Below are positions 20,369 through 28,686 of a stretch of 64,000 nucleotides of DNA, one piece after another. The notes beneath the pieces are model-generated. The model was not told the DNA's origin, ran no database searches, and saw only the letters and a program-made list of their open reading frames with translations. Source of the DNA: Dechloromonas sp. CZR5 (lineage in GTDB: Bacteria > Pseudomonadota > Gammaproteobacteria > Burkholderiales > Rhodocyclaceae); NCBI RefSeq assembly GCF_008711155.1, contig NZ_VUYQ01000001.1, positions 372,001-436,000 on the forward strand, read 5' to 3'. Each line of letters opens with the position of its first letter. Position 1 is the first letter of the stretch. A program made the translations under genes and the position numbers.

Positions 20369-20378
20369 GGAGCCCCGA

Positions 20379-21272
20379 ATGTCCATTCTGATCAACAAGA
20401 ACACCCGCATCATCACCCAGGGCATCACCGGCAAGACCGGCCAGTTCCACACCGAAAAGTGCCAGGAATACGCAAACGGCAAGGAATGCTTCGTCGCTGG
20501 CGTGAACCCGAAGAAGGCTGGCGAAAAGATTTTCGACATCCCCATCTACGGTTCCGTCAAGGAAGCCGCTGCTGAAACCGGTGCTACCGTTTCCGTCATC
20601 TACGTGCCGCCCGCTGGTGCTGCTGCCGCTATCTGGGAAGCCGTCGAAGCCGACCTCGATCTGGCCATCTGCATCACCGAAGGCATCCCTGTCCGCGACA
20701 TGCTGATGGTGCGCAACAAGATGAAGGAAAAGGAAGCCAAGGGTGGCAAGAAGACCCTGCTGCTCGGCCCGAACTGCCCTGGCCTGATCACCCCGGACGA
20801 AGTGAAGATCGGCATCATGCCGGGTCACATCCACCGCAAGGGTCGCATTGGCGTGGTTTCCCGTTCCGGCACCCTGACCTACGAAGCCGTTGGTCAGCTG
20901 ACCGAACTGGGCCTCGGCCAGTCTTCCGCCGTCGGTATCGGTGGTGACCCGATCAACGGTCTGAAGCACATCGACGTCATGAAGATGTTCAACGACGATC
21001 CGGATACGGACGCCGTCATCATGATCGGCGAAATCGGCGGTCCGGACGAAGCCGAAGCTGCCCAGTGGTGCAAGGCCAACATGAAGAAGCCGATCGTCGG
21101 CTTCATCGCTGGCGTCACCGCTCCGGCCGGCAAGCGCATGGGCCACGCTGGCGCCCTGATCTCCGGTGGTGCCGACACCGCCGATGCCAAGCTCGCCATC
21201 ATGGAAGAGTGCGGCTTCAAGGTCACGCGCAACCCGTCCGAAATGGCCAAGCTGCTCAAGGCCATGCTGTAA
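20379..21272 (+). CDS. sucD: Succinyl-CoA synthetase alpha subunit
   Basis: 297 aa with a CoA-binding Rossmann domain (TRIITQGITGKTGQFHT) and the ligase domain. The active-site phosphohistidine is in the MGHAGALISGG motif (residue about 249). It pairs with SucC. An intrinsic terminator lies 24 bases downstream, so sucCD is a closed two-gene unit. Confidence 0.97.
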   Translation: MSILINKNTRIITQGITGKTGQFHTEKCQEYANGKECFVAGVNPKKAGEKIFDIPIYGSVKEAAAETGATVSVIYVPPAGAAAAIWEAVEADLDLAICITEGIPVRDMLMVRNKMKEKEAKGGKKTLLLGPNCPGLITPDEVKIGIMPGHIHRKGRIGVVSRSGTLTYEAVGQLTELGLGQSSAVGIGGDPINGLKHIDVMKMFNDDPDTDAVIMIGEIGGPDEAEAAQWCKANMKKPIVGFIAGVTAPAGKRMGHAGALISGGADTADAKLAIMEECGFKVTRNPSEMAKLLKAML

Positions 21273-21295
21273 AATTCGAGCCTAGCTCAACCCAG

Positions 21296-21322
21296 AAAGG
21301 CGGGCCGGGTGCCCGCCTTTTT
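21296..21322 (+). terminator. Intrinsic terminator after sucCD
   Basis: GGCGGGC at 21299-21305 pairs with GCCCGCC at 21311-21317, loop CGGGT, followed by five T; an A run precedes the stem. Confidence 0.85.
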
Positions 21323-21338
21323 ATTTGCCCGAAGTTTC

Positions 21339-22040
21339 ATGGAAATCGACCTCTCTTCCACCGCGTTCTGGATCGCCGTCGGCCAGATCATCCTGATCGA
21401 TATCGTGCTGTCCGGCGACAACGCGGTTGTCATTGCGCTGGCCTGCCGTAACCTGTCGCCGGAGCAACGCAAGACGGGCATCTTCTGGGGCGTGGCGGGG
21501 GCTGTCGGATTGCGCGTCGTGCTCACCGTGTTTGCCGCGCTGGTCATGAACCTGCCCTGGCTGAAATTCATCGGTGGGCTGCTGCTGGTGTGGATTGCCG
21601 TGAAACTGATGCTGCCCGAGGACGAAGACGGCCACGATATCGAGCCGTCGGCACACCTTTGGGGAGCGGTCAAGACCATCGTCGTCGCCGATTTCGTCAT
21701 GAGTCTGGATAACGTCATCGGCGTGGCCGGTGCGGCACATGGCAATCTGGCTCTCCTGCTGTTCGGTCTGGCCGTGAGCATTCCGCTGATCGTCTGGTCC
21801 AGCCAGCTGATCATGCACTGGATGGAGCGCTTTCCTGTCATTGTCCTGCTCGGCGCTGGCCTGTTGGGCTATGTGGCCGGCCAGATGATCTTCAGCGATC
21901 CCGGTGTACGCGCAGCGCTGCCGCCGCTGCCGGCATGGTCCGCCACGCTGGCCGGCGGGGTGGGGGCCTTGCTGGTTGTCGGGCTGGGACGCTGGCTCGA
22001 ACGCCGGATTCTCGCTCGGCAGGATGTCACCATCGTTTAG
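21339..22040 (+). CDS. TerC family integral membrane protein (YjbE type)
   Basis: 233 aa with seven predicted helices. The family aspartates lie in the repeated motifs SGDNAVVIAL (residue about 27) and SLDNVIGVAGAA (about 128). Members have been linked to metal, especially manganese, export. ATG 21339 follows the sucCD terminator by 16 bases, so the promoter must be inside or just after that terminator or expression depends on read-through. Confidence 0.85.
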   Translation: MEIDLSSTAFWIAVGQIILIDIVLSGDNAVVIALACRNLSPEQRKTGIFWGVAGAVGLRVVLTVFAALVMNLPWLKFIGGLLLVWIAVKLMLPEDEDGHDIEPSAHLWGAVKTIVVADFVMSLDNVIGVAGAAHGNLALLLFGLAVSIPLIVWSSQLIMHWMERFPVIVLLGAGLLGYVAGQMIFSDPGVRAALPPLPAWSATLAGGVGALLVVGLGRWLERRILARQDVTIV

Positions 22041-22052
22041 GAATTTACGGTC

Positions 22053-23006
22053 ATGGCACTCTATCTCTCGGAAGACGACGTCAAGCAACTGCTGACCATG
22101 GAACTGGCGATCGAAGGAGTGGAGTCTGCCCACCGCGATCTCTCCCTTGGCCTGGCCACCGATACGCCGCGTGTGCGCAGCCGATTGCCGCAAACGGCCC
22201 TGCATATCCTTCAGGGCGCCTTGCCTGCCCAGGGGGTGATTGGATACAAGGCCTATACCAGCAATCGCTCCGGCAACCGCTTTCATGTCCATCTTTTTGA
22301 TGCCGGAAGCGGCGTGCCGCTGGCGGTCGTTTCGGCTGATTTTCTCGGCATGATGCGTACCGGGGCGGCGAGCGGAGTGGCTGCCCGCTGGCTGGCGCGC
22401 AAGGATGTCGTGGAGGCGGGCGTATTCGGTTCAGGCTGGCAGGCAGAAGGGCATGTTCGCGCGCTTTGTGCCGTCATGCCGTTGCAGTGCATCAAGGTAT
22501 TCAGTCGCAAGGCCGACAGGCTCGCGGCATTTTGCCATCGCATGAGCGAACAGACGGGCGTTGCCGTCGTCCCGGTCGGGAGTCCCGAAGAGGCGGTGCG
22601 TGGCAGCGGTCTCATCGGAACGGCGACCACGACCTCGGCGCCGCTGTTCGATGCCGACTGGCTGGAGGCGGGAGCGCACATCAATGCTGCCGGCTCCAAT
22701 GCATTGATCCGGCAGGAGCTTTCCGAAGCGGCGGTGCGCCGTTGCGACCTGATTGCCGTCGATTCCGTACCCACCGCGTTGGCGGAGGCTGGCGATCTTT
22801 TCCCGCTGCTTGAAAAGGGGCGTTTGCACGAACGGCAACTGCTGGAGTTGGGAGATGTCATCACCGGCCGTCGTGCCGGTCGGGAGACGAGGGAGCACAT
22901 TACCTTGTTCGAATCGCAAGGCATGGCCATTCAGGATCTTGCGGTTGCCCTGCGGGTGGTAAAGCGCGCCGAGGAAAAAGGTCTTGGCATACGCTTGCCT
23001 TATTGA
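22053..23006 (+). CDS. Ornithine cyclodeaminase/mu-crystallin family protein
   Basis: 317 aa with an NAD(P)-binding Rossmann domain (VFGSGWQAEGHVRAL, residues about 129-145). The family covers ornithine and alanine enzymes, delta1-piperideine and pyrroline reductases and lysine cyclodeaminases, so the substrate cannot be assigned. The Rossmann loop GSGWQA deviates slightly from the usual GxGxQA. It follows terC by 12 bases on the same strand. Confidence 0.8.
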   Translation: MALYLSEDDVKQLLTMELAIEGVESAHRDLSLGLATDTPRVRSRLPQTALHILQGALPAQGVIGYKAYTSNRSGNRFHVHLFDAGSGVPLAVVSADFLGMMRTGAASGVAARWLARKDVVEAGVFGSGWQAEGHVRALCAVMPLQCIKVFSRKADRLAAFCHRMSEQTGVAVVPVGSPEEAVRGSGLIGTATTTSAPLFDADWLEAGAHINAAGSNALIRQELSEAAVRRCDLIAVDSVPTALAEAGDLFPLLEKGRLHERQLLELGDVITGRRAGRETREHITLFESQGMAIQDLAVALRVVKRAEEKGLGIRLPY

Positions 23007-23216
23007 TTCGTTTGACCGGTCGGACATGAGCGTTGAAAATGCAGGAAATGGCAGGTTTCACGCACTTCATGATGGTGCTGGCGTCAGGGATACGACAATG
23101 ATCGGCAAGTTGACCGGGGTAGCATGCGGCGGAACGCGTTTCCGCAGGTGTTGGGCCATGGGCGCCAACCGGCCTTCTGCTTCGTCACCGACTGGTTTTT
23201 CCGGAAGATTGCCCAG

Positions 23217-24041
23217 GTGATTGCCGAGAATTGTCTCGAAATCGCGGTCAGCACCGATCCTGGGGTCATCCGCTCGCATAACGAGGATTCGGTTTTCGCA
23301 GATGCGCGTCTCGGCCTGGCCATTCTCGCCGACGGCATGGGCGGGTACAACGCGGGCGAGGTCGCCAGCGGAATGGCGACGACCCGGCTGGCGGCCGACC
23401 TCGAGCGGGTCATCAGTTCCACGGCGTTGCAGTCGGCTTGTCGGGAAGGCGATACGGCAACGATCGAGCGCCATCTGCTCAATGAAGTCAGTGCCGCGAA
23501 CTTTGCCGTTTTCCATGCGGCTGCCGGTTCGTCGCGTTATGCCGGCATGGGAACCACGCTGGTGCTTGCATGGTTCCACAACAACCGGATGACTGTGGCG
23601 CACGTCGGGGACTCCCGCCTGTATCGCTTGCGCGACGAGGAGTTTGCGCTGCTGACGCGCGACCACTCTCTTTTACAGGAACAGCTGGATAGTGGCATGA
23701 TTACCCCTGAGGAGGCCCGCTACTCCGGTAACAAGAATCTGGTGACGCGGGCGCTTGGGGTTGATCCCGTCGTCGATGTCGAGATCGCTAGTTTCGATGT
23801 CAGCCCGGGTGATATTGTTTTGTTGTGCTCCGACGGCCTGAATGACATGGTCGAAGATGAGGAAATCGCCTTGGCCTTGCGAACGCTCGGCGGGAACTTG
23901 CAGCTGGCCGCCGACCATCTCGTGCAGTTGGCAAACGATAACGGTGGCCGAGATAATGTTTCGGTTATCCTGATCAAGGTGCGGGACGACTTCGCGGCAG
24001 GCCGAAACTGGTGGCAGCGAGTGCGGGATATGTTGAAGTGA
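23217..24041 (+). CDS. PP2C-type Ser/Thr protein phosphatase
   Basis: 274 aa. Metal-ligand motifs of the PPM family are visible: SHNEDSVFAD (residue about 20), LADGMGGYNAGEVAS, HVGDSRLYRL, and CSDGLNDMVEDEE then NGGRDNVSVILI. A GTG start at 23217 with an upstream GGAAG is chosen; earlier in-frame codons give a non-homologous extension. It is followed after 15 bases by an FHA gene, forming a phosphatase-phosphopeptide reader pair. No Ser/Thr kinase is in the window. Confidence 0.88.
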   Translation: MIAENCLEIAVSTDPGVIRSHNEDSVFADARLGLAILADGMGGYNAGEVASGMATTRLAADLERVISSTALQSACREGDTATIERHLLNEVSAANFAVFHAAAGSSRYAGMGTTLVLAWFHNNRMTVAHVGDSRLYRLRDEEFALLTRDHSLLQEQLDSGMITPEEARYSGNKNLVTRALGVDPVVDVEIASFDVSPGDIVLLCSDGLNDMVEDEEIALALRTLGGNLQLAADHLVQLANDNGGRDNVSVILIKVRDDFAAGRNWWQRVRDMLK

Positions 24042-24056
24042 GATGAGGAAAGAGCA

Positions 24057-24761
24057 ATGGCAAAACTGATCCTGTCGATGGATGGATTGGTACTCAAGGA
24101 AATTCCGCTCAACAAGGAGCGGCTGAGTATCGGGCGCAAGCCGCATAACGACATCCAGATCGACAACCTTGCCATTTCCGGCGATCACGCAGTGGTCGTG
24201 ACCATCCTGGCGGACTCCTTTCTCGAAGACCTCAACAGCACCAATGGCACCCTGGTCAATGGCCAGCCGATCAAGAAACACTTTCTGCGCAACAACGACA
24301 TCATCGAGTTGGGCAAATACAAGCTCAAGTACCTGGCTGACCTGCAGGCCAGTGTGGCGGCAAGCGATTTCGAGCGAAATGCGGCGATCCGTTCCGGGCA
24401 GCTGAAGATGCCCTCCGAGTTGCAACTGGAGCCAGGCGATACGATCACGCGCTCGAGCGTCGGTCTTTCCTCCGTACCCAAACCGCCATCTCCCCTGCCG
24501 GGTGCGGCCATCCAGCTGCTCAACGGCCCCAATGCCGGCAAAGAGCTGGAACTGACCAAGACCCTGACGACGCTTGGCAAGCCGGGCTTGCAGGTGGCCG
24601 TCATCGCCAAGCGGCCGCACGGCTTCTTCATCACCCATGTCGAGGGCCGCCAGTTTCCCGTGGTCAATGGCCGCAGCCTTGATGCCCAGGCCTATCCGTT
24701 GGGTGATCACGACGTGATCGAGATCGCCGGCATCAAGATGGAGTTTTTCCTGAAGGGATAG
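24057..24761 (+). CDS. FHA-domain protein with a second degenerate FHA-like domain
   Basis: 234 aa. The N-terminal FHA domain (residues about 20-95) has the conserved Gly-Arg (SIGRKPHNDI), Ser-Gly-Asp-His (ISGDHAVV) and Asn (NSTNGTLVNG) that bind phosphothreonine. Residues 150-234 look like a second FHA fold lacking those residues (TLGKPGLQVAV, FPVVNGRSL). It is probably cytoplasmic and linked with the upstream phosphatase. Confidence 0.87.
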   Translation: MAKLILSMDGLVLKEIPLNKERLSIGRKPHNDIQIDNLAISGDHAVVVTILADSFLEDLNSTNGTLVNGQPIKKHFLRNNDIIELGKYKLKYLADLQASVAASDFERNAAIRSGQLKMPSELQLEPGDTITRSSVGLSSVPKPPSPLPGAAIQLLNGPNAGKELELTKTLTTLGKPGLQVAVIAKRPHGFFITHVEGRQFPVVNGRSLDAQAYPLGDHDVIEIAGIKMEFFLKG

Positions 24762-24797
24762 CTAGCTGGCGAGAGTCGGATAACCGATTTTCGTTTA

Positions 24798-24827
24798 CCG
24801 ACAGTGTGAGTTATTTCACATTGTCGG
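24798..24827 (+). terminator. Strong hairpin after the FHA gene, no T run
   Basis: CCGACAGTGTGA (24798-24809) pairs with TCACATTGTCGG (24816-24827) over 12 positions with one wobble, around a 6-base loop. The lack of a following T run means it may be an attenuating or mRNA-stabilising hairpin rather than a true terminator. Confidence 0.45.
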
Positions 24828-24941
24828 CTGGGCTGCTTGAGAGCCGAAGATTAGAATTCCGTTTTGACATGGGCGCTGCCGTGCTGGCGAGGCGCAAACG
24901 ATCGATCGGAACATGGCAGGCAAAACTCAGGTATCCAGAGC

Positions 24942-25709
24942 ATGAAGCTGCGCGTACTCGGCTGTAGCGGCGGTATCGGTGGCCGGCATTTGCGAACCAC
25001 CTCCTTTCTGGTCGACCACGATATCCTGATCGATGCCGGTAGCGGTGTGACCGAGCTGTCTGTTGCCGAGCTTGCAGCAATCGACCATGTGTTTCTGACG
25101 CATGCGCATCTCGATCACATCCTGGCCTTGCCGCTGCTGATCGATGCGGTTGGCGGCCAGCGCGACAAGCCGGTGCTGGTTTACGGCGTACCGGACGTTA
25201 TCGCTGCGCTACAACAGCACATTTTCAATTGGTCGATCTGGCCCGACTTTTCCCGCTTGCCGGACGAGGCGAATCCGTGCGTACGCTTTGTCCCGATTGA
25301 AATGGGCCAAGAGGTTTGCCTGGGTGAGCGGAAAATCACGCCCCTGCCGGTTGCCCATACGGTACCCGCAGTCGGGTATCGGCTCGATTCCGGACAGGGC
25401 AGCCTTGTATTTTCCGGTGACACCGGGCCATGCGAGGCGTTCTGGCTGGCGGTACGGGGTATTCCGAACCTCCGCTACCTGCTGGTCGAATGCGCCTTCT
25501 CCAATCAGGGCTGCGACTTGGCCGCCCTCTCCAAACATCTGTGCCCACGCCTGCTCGCCCAGGAATTGCGCCATCTCGAGGGCGGCTACGAACTGTTCAT
25601 CACCCATTTGAAGCCCGGTGAAAGCGAGCGGACCATGCAGGAAATTGAAAGCAGCCTGGGTGGGGTCAATCCGGCGATGCTGCGGAACGATCAGGTATTC
25701 GCGTTCTGA
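24942..25709 (+). CDS. Metallo-beta-lactamase-fold protein, class II cyclic-nucleotide phosphodiesterase-like
   Basis: 255 aa. Zinc motif THAHLDH (residue about 47-53) with further ligands in LPVAHTVPAVG, SGDTGP and FITHLKPGE. The THxHLDH form is that of class II cAMP phosphodiesterases (PDE1/CpdP family). Start MKLRVLGCSGG at ATG 24942. Cyclic nucleotide hydrolysis is inferred from family only. Confidence 0.8.
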   Translation: MKLRVLGCSGGIGGRHLRTTSFLVDHDILIDAGSGVTELSVAELAAIDHVFLTHAHLDHILALPLLIDAVGGQRDKPVLVYGVPDVIAALQQHIFNWSIWPDFSRLPDEANPCVRFVPIEMGQEVCLGERKITPLPVAHTVPAVGYRLDSGQGSLVFSGDTGPCEAFWLAVRGIPNLRYLLVECAFSNQGCDLAALSKHLCPRLLAQELRHLEGGYELFITHLKPGESERTMQEIESSLGGVNPAMLRNDQVFAF

Positions 25710-26208
25710 AGTGATGCGCCTGGGCCAAGGAGCTGGTCGACTCAATTCGGCAGTGTGTTCATGGTTTTTTCGACGCCCCCGTTGGCTGCGCGGTGTCCGG
25801 GGCATGCCATTTTTACGCACTCTCTGCTCAGGAGGGGCTACGCCAGCACGGGGTGTCCGTAGTGCTGGTGCGCACCAATCCAGGGTGGCTTACGCTGCGG
25901 TGCTTGGATTCAATACCGCGCGGCAGAAAGCTTTTACCGCCGTGTGCTTCGCCACCCGTGTACCGAGGCGTTGATGCCGACACCGCAAATCTGCCGGACG
26001 TCGACTCAGTGCGCTTGTTGATTTTGTTGTATTTGGTAAGCTGGTCGATATTCATGCCGCATTCTGTCAGATTGACGTGCCGAAAATTGTCATGCGTTTG
26101 CCGGCAGGGATGTGTCTTTTTTTGTTTGTATAATTTGGCGTTTGTTAATTCATTGAATTTAAATTGTTTTATTTTGTCGTTGTGTGTGCGTCCATGGCTG
26201 GCATGGCC
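25710..26208. other. About 500 bases without a convincing gene, AT-rich towards the pilin
   Basis: No open frame here shows coding character or a recognisable domain. The first 300 bases have ordinary G+C and contain a small inverted repeat (CCAGCAC...GTGCTGG near 25840-25866). The last 170 bases are strongly AT-rich with T tracts, which would suit an upstream activator and bending region for the sigma-54 pilin promoter. Confidence 0.5.
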
Positions 26209-26224
26209 TGGCACGGAATCTGTA
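26209..26224 (+). promoter_or_regulatory. Sigma-54 (RpoN) promoter of the pilin gene
   Basis: TGGCACG at 26209-26215, four bases, then CTGTA ending at 26224 match the -24/-12 consensus (TGGCACG-N4-TTGCA) except for two positions. It is 50 bases upstream of the pilin ATG, as for PilR-dependent pilA promoters. Confidence 0.7.
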
Positions 26225-26273
26225 TTAAGTAAGACAAGCGGCATTTCCCGCCTTTCACTTAAAGGAGATTCAA

Positions 26274-26618
26274 ATGAAGCGCGCACAACAAGGTTTCACC
26301 CTGATCGAACTGATGATCGTTGTTGCCATCATTGGTATTCTGGCTGCCATTGCCCTGCCGCAGTATCAGCAATATACTCAACGCTCGGCAAACAACGCCT
26401 GTCTGGGCGAAGCCAAGGCATACATGAGTGCCGCAGTTGCTAACTTGGCGAATGATGTTGCCGCACCTGTCTGGGCCGGCACAGCTTGTTCGGCAATCAG
26501 CGCAACGCCTGTGACCGCTGATTACACAGGTAACCTGCCGATTAACTTTACGGTCAATGCGCGTGGTAACCGCAGCACGCGTTGCTTTGCCGGCAGCGGT
26601 CTCTGCGAACTCAACTGA
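26274..26618 (+). CDS. Type IV major pilin (PilA-like), copy 1
   Basis: 114 aa prepilin with a 7-residue positively charged leader (MKRAQQG) cleaved before Phe, Glu5 of the mature protein (FTLIE), and the hydrophobic assembly helix. The short globular domain has cysteine pairs that may form the C-terminal disulfide loop. It has its own RpoN promoter, a strong ribosome site (AAGGAG) and a terminator, so it is expressed as a single gene. Small size resembles short betaproteobacterial or Geobacter-type pilins rather than 150-residue PilA. Confidence 0.92.
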   Translation: MKRAQQGFTLIELMIVVAIIGILAAIALPQYQQYTQRSANNACLGEAKAYMSAAVANLANDVAAPVWAGTACSAISATPVTADYTGNLPINFTVNARGNRSTRCFAGSGLCELN

Positions 26619-26642
26619 TCCCAACTGCGGCAGTTTGTAAGA

Positions 26643-26670
26643 AGCCGGAGCAGTTGCTCCGGCTTTTTTT
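26643..26670 (+). terminator. Intrinsic terminator after pilin 1
   Basis: AGCCGGAGCA at 26643-26652 and TGCTCCGGCT at 26655-26664 form a perfect stem, followed by seven T. Confidence 0.92.
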
Positions 26671-26748
26671 ATATATACGCTTGGTGTTGTTGAATACTAT
26701 TGGGCAGACGCAAAATGATCATTGGCCGTGGCTACTGAGAGCATCCAA

Positions 26749-27090
26749 ATGAAAACTAGGCAAACAGGCTTTACGTTGATCGAGTTGATGATAGTGGTTG
26801 CCATCATCGGTATCTTGGCTGCCATTGCACTGCCTCAGTACCAGACCTATACCCAAAATGCTGCCGATGCAGCGTGTACCGCCGAGGCGACGGCCATTTC
26901 TCGCTCCGCTGCGGCGGCGCTGTCGAACGATGATACCGCCTTGTTGGCCAATGTGGCGATATCGGCATGCGACACCGGAGCCCCCCCTCTGACACTCGCG
27001 GCTGCAAATAATGTCAATGCTCAGTTCCGCAATGCGGCGCGAGGCAGAAGAGTAATCGTCTGTGATTTCACCGCCGGAACTTGTCGCTGA
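26749..27090 (+). CDS. Type IV pilin paralogue, copy 2
   Basis: 113 aa with leader MKTRQTG, then the same [25 protein letters not shown] helix core as copy 1 and a divergent globular part with three cysteines. ATG 26749 is preferred over a GTG 27 bases upstream, since prepilin leaders of this type are 5-7 residues. No clear RpoN box precedes it and the terminator of copy 1 lies between them, so expression may be low or conditional. Confidence 0.87.
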   Translation: MKTRQTGFTLIELMIVVAIIGILAAIALPQYQTYTQNAADAACTAEATAISRSAAAALSNDDTALLANVAISACDTGAPPLTLAAANNVNAQFRNAARGRRVIVCDFTAGTCR

Positions 27091-27210
27091 TGACGCGATG
27101 CAACGTCTTTTTCGGTATTGACGAGCGTAACTGAGCGTTTGTCGTTGGGAGGCATGCTCTTGTAGCGCGTGCCTCAGCCTGTCGCCCGGCGCGATGGGAT
27201 TGGTTGATAT

Positions 27211-28683
27211 TCAAACCGGGGCGGGTACATGCAGCGGCGACCATCGGTTTATGGTCGTGTCCAGCGCTGCCAGCAACATGTTTTGTCGTCCGGCAATCCA
27301 GCCAGTGAAAATGCCATGTCGGTAATTATCGAATGCCACGTCGGCCAGCGATAGGGCCGTTACATGGTCATTGATGAGCCCTAATTCATCCTGGAGTTGC
27401 GACAGCTCTGCCAGATAAGGCTTGAGCTTTCGCTGCGACAACAGCGGCGCAAAAAATTCCAGCGTATAGCGCAGTTTCTTGAAAGCAATCCGCATTTTGT
27501 GACGTTCGCCGGCGGTCAGTTCGGTGTGGTGGATAGCCAGTTTTCGCGCCTTGCGGGCGTGTAGTGAAATTTGCTGGCGGGCGAAGTCTTCGAGGGGAAT
27601 GGGCAGGCTTTGGCTGACGGTGTAGACCGCGGCCGTAAATTCAAGCAGCAGGCGTGGATATTCCCGGGTGGCGAGCAGGCCGATGATCGATTTGCGGGCG
27701 CTTTGGGTTTTGCGCTGTGCGGCCTTGCGCAGGTGCTTGATGTCCTTGTCGTCGGGGAAGGCTGCGGCGATGGGGGGGAGTGTTTCTTCGAGAAATACGT
27801 CCCAGTTGCGCGCCTCGCCCAGTGCACTGCCCAAGGTCTGCCAGGTCTGGCCGTAGGTGGCGACGAACTCCGGGGGCAGAACCGGGGCGAAGAGCTTGAT
27901 GGCTGAGCGCAGACGGCGCAGGGCGACGCGGGCTTGATGGACGAATTCCGAATCCTTGCTATGCAGTAGCCCTTGTTCATTGCGCTGGAAGTGTTCTAGG
28001 CAGTTCAGCGCGATACAGCGGAAGGCCTCGACGGGGGTCTGACCGGCGTGTACGGCCGGTGGCTTGGCCTTGAAGGGGCGTAGCGGGGTGTCGAGAAACA
28101 GGTTGTAGCCACGCTCCGCCTTGCTGGCGATGGCGGGTTGCAGGTGATGGTCGATCTGAAGTTGGCGGGTCAGCCAGAATATGTCCTCGACCTTGCCGGA
28201 GAGGAGTTCCAGTTCGATTTCGCAGATCGGCGTGCGTCGGCCGCGACTTTCGATGTGGCCACGGTCGATGACCAGTTCGATCAGTGATTCGCCGAACGGC
28301 ACCTGCCAGCTCTGGCGCTTGAAATCGGTGGTGAAGACCGGCCCCAGCTTGTCGATACGGGCCTCGAGGAAGTTGCGGAATTCGGCATTGTCGACATGGC
28401 TGAAATCGAAGGTGCCGGGCGTTGCCTGGGTTTCCCACTCGCTGCGCATGGCCAGGCCGCCGCTGGCCGGCTCGGCTGATTTGACGGTGCTCAGCCATTG
28501 CCAGCCTTTTTTGCGGAAGCGGACAGCGATGCGGCGTTGGTGCAGTTCCAGTTCCGGCGTGTCGAAATAGGTGTTGAGCAATTGCTGCTTGTGCGACGCG
28601 ATATTGGCGAGCAGCGGGTGTCGGGCGAGTTTGCCGGCCGCTTTCGGGCTCAGTTGCAACTTGAGTTCGATTTCGGTGCTCAT
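27211..28683 (-). CDS. CYTH and CHAD domain protein (inorganic triphosphatase-like)
   Basis: 490 aa. The CYTH domain (residues 1-205) starts with the EIELKL motif that binds triphosphate and metal. The CHAD domain (about 220-480) is a histidine-containing helical bundle thought to bind polyphosphate (HQARVALRRLRSAIKLF, HKMRIAFKKLRYTLEFF). This is the YgiF architecture, so tripolyphosphate hydrolysis at polyP granules is likely. Three bases downstream of lapD. Confidence 0.9.
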   Translation of the reverse strand: MSTEIELKLQLSPKAAGKLARHPLLANIASHKQQLLNTYFDTPELELHQRRIAVRFRKKGWQWLSTVKSAEPASGGLAMRSEWETQATPGTFDFSHVDNAEFRNFLEARIDKLGPVFTTDFKRQSWQVPFGESLIELVIDRGHIESRGRRTPICEIELELLSGKVEDIFWLTRQLQIDHHLQPAIASKAERGYNLFLDTPLRPFKAKPPAVHAGQTPVEAFRCIALNCLEHFQRNEQGLLHSKDSEFVHQARVALRRLRSAIKLFAPVLPPEFVATYGQTWQTLGSALGEARNWDVFLEETLPPIAAAFPDDKDIKHLRKAAQRKTQSARKSIIGLLATREYPRLLLEFTAAVYTVSQSLPIPLEDFARQQISLHARKARKLAIHHTELTAGERHKMRIAFKKLRYTLEFFAPLLSQRKLKPYLAELSQLQDELGLINDHVTALSLADVAFDNYRHGIFTGWIAGRQNMLLAALDTTINRWSPLHVPAPV

Positions 28684-28686
28684 CGT

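Noticed and set aside
25793..26443. 217-codon frame across the pilin promoter
   Set aside because: Reads through the AT-rich region and into pilin in the wrong frame; composition is non-coding.
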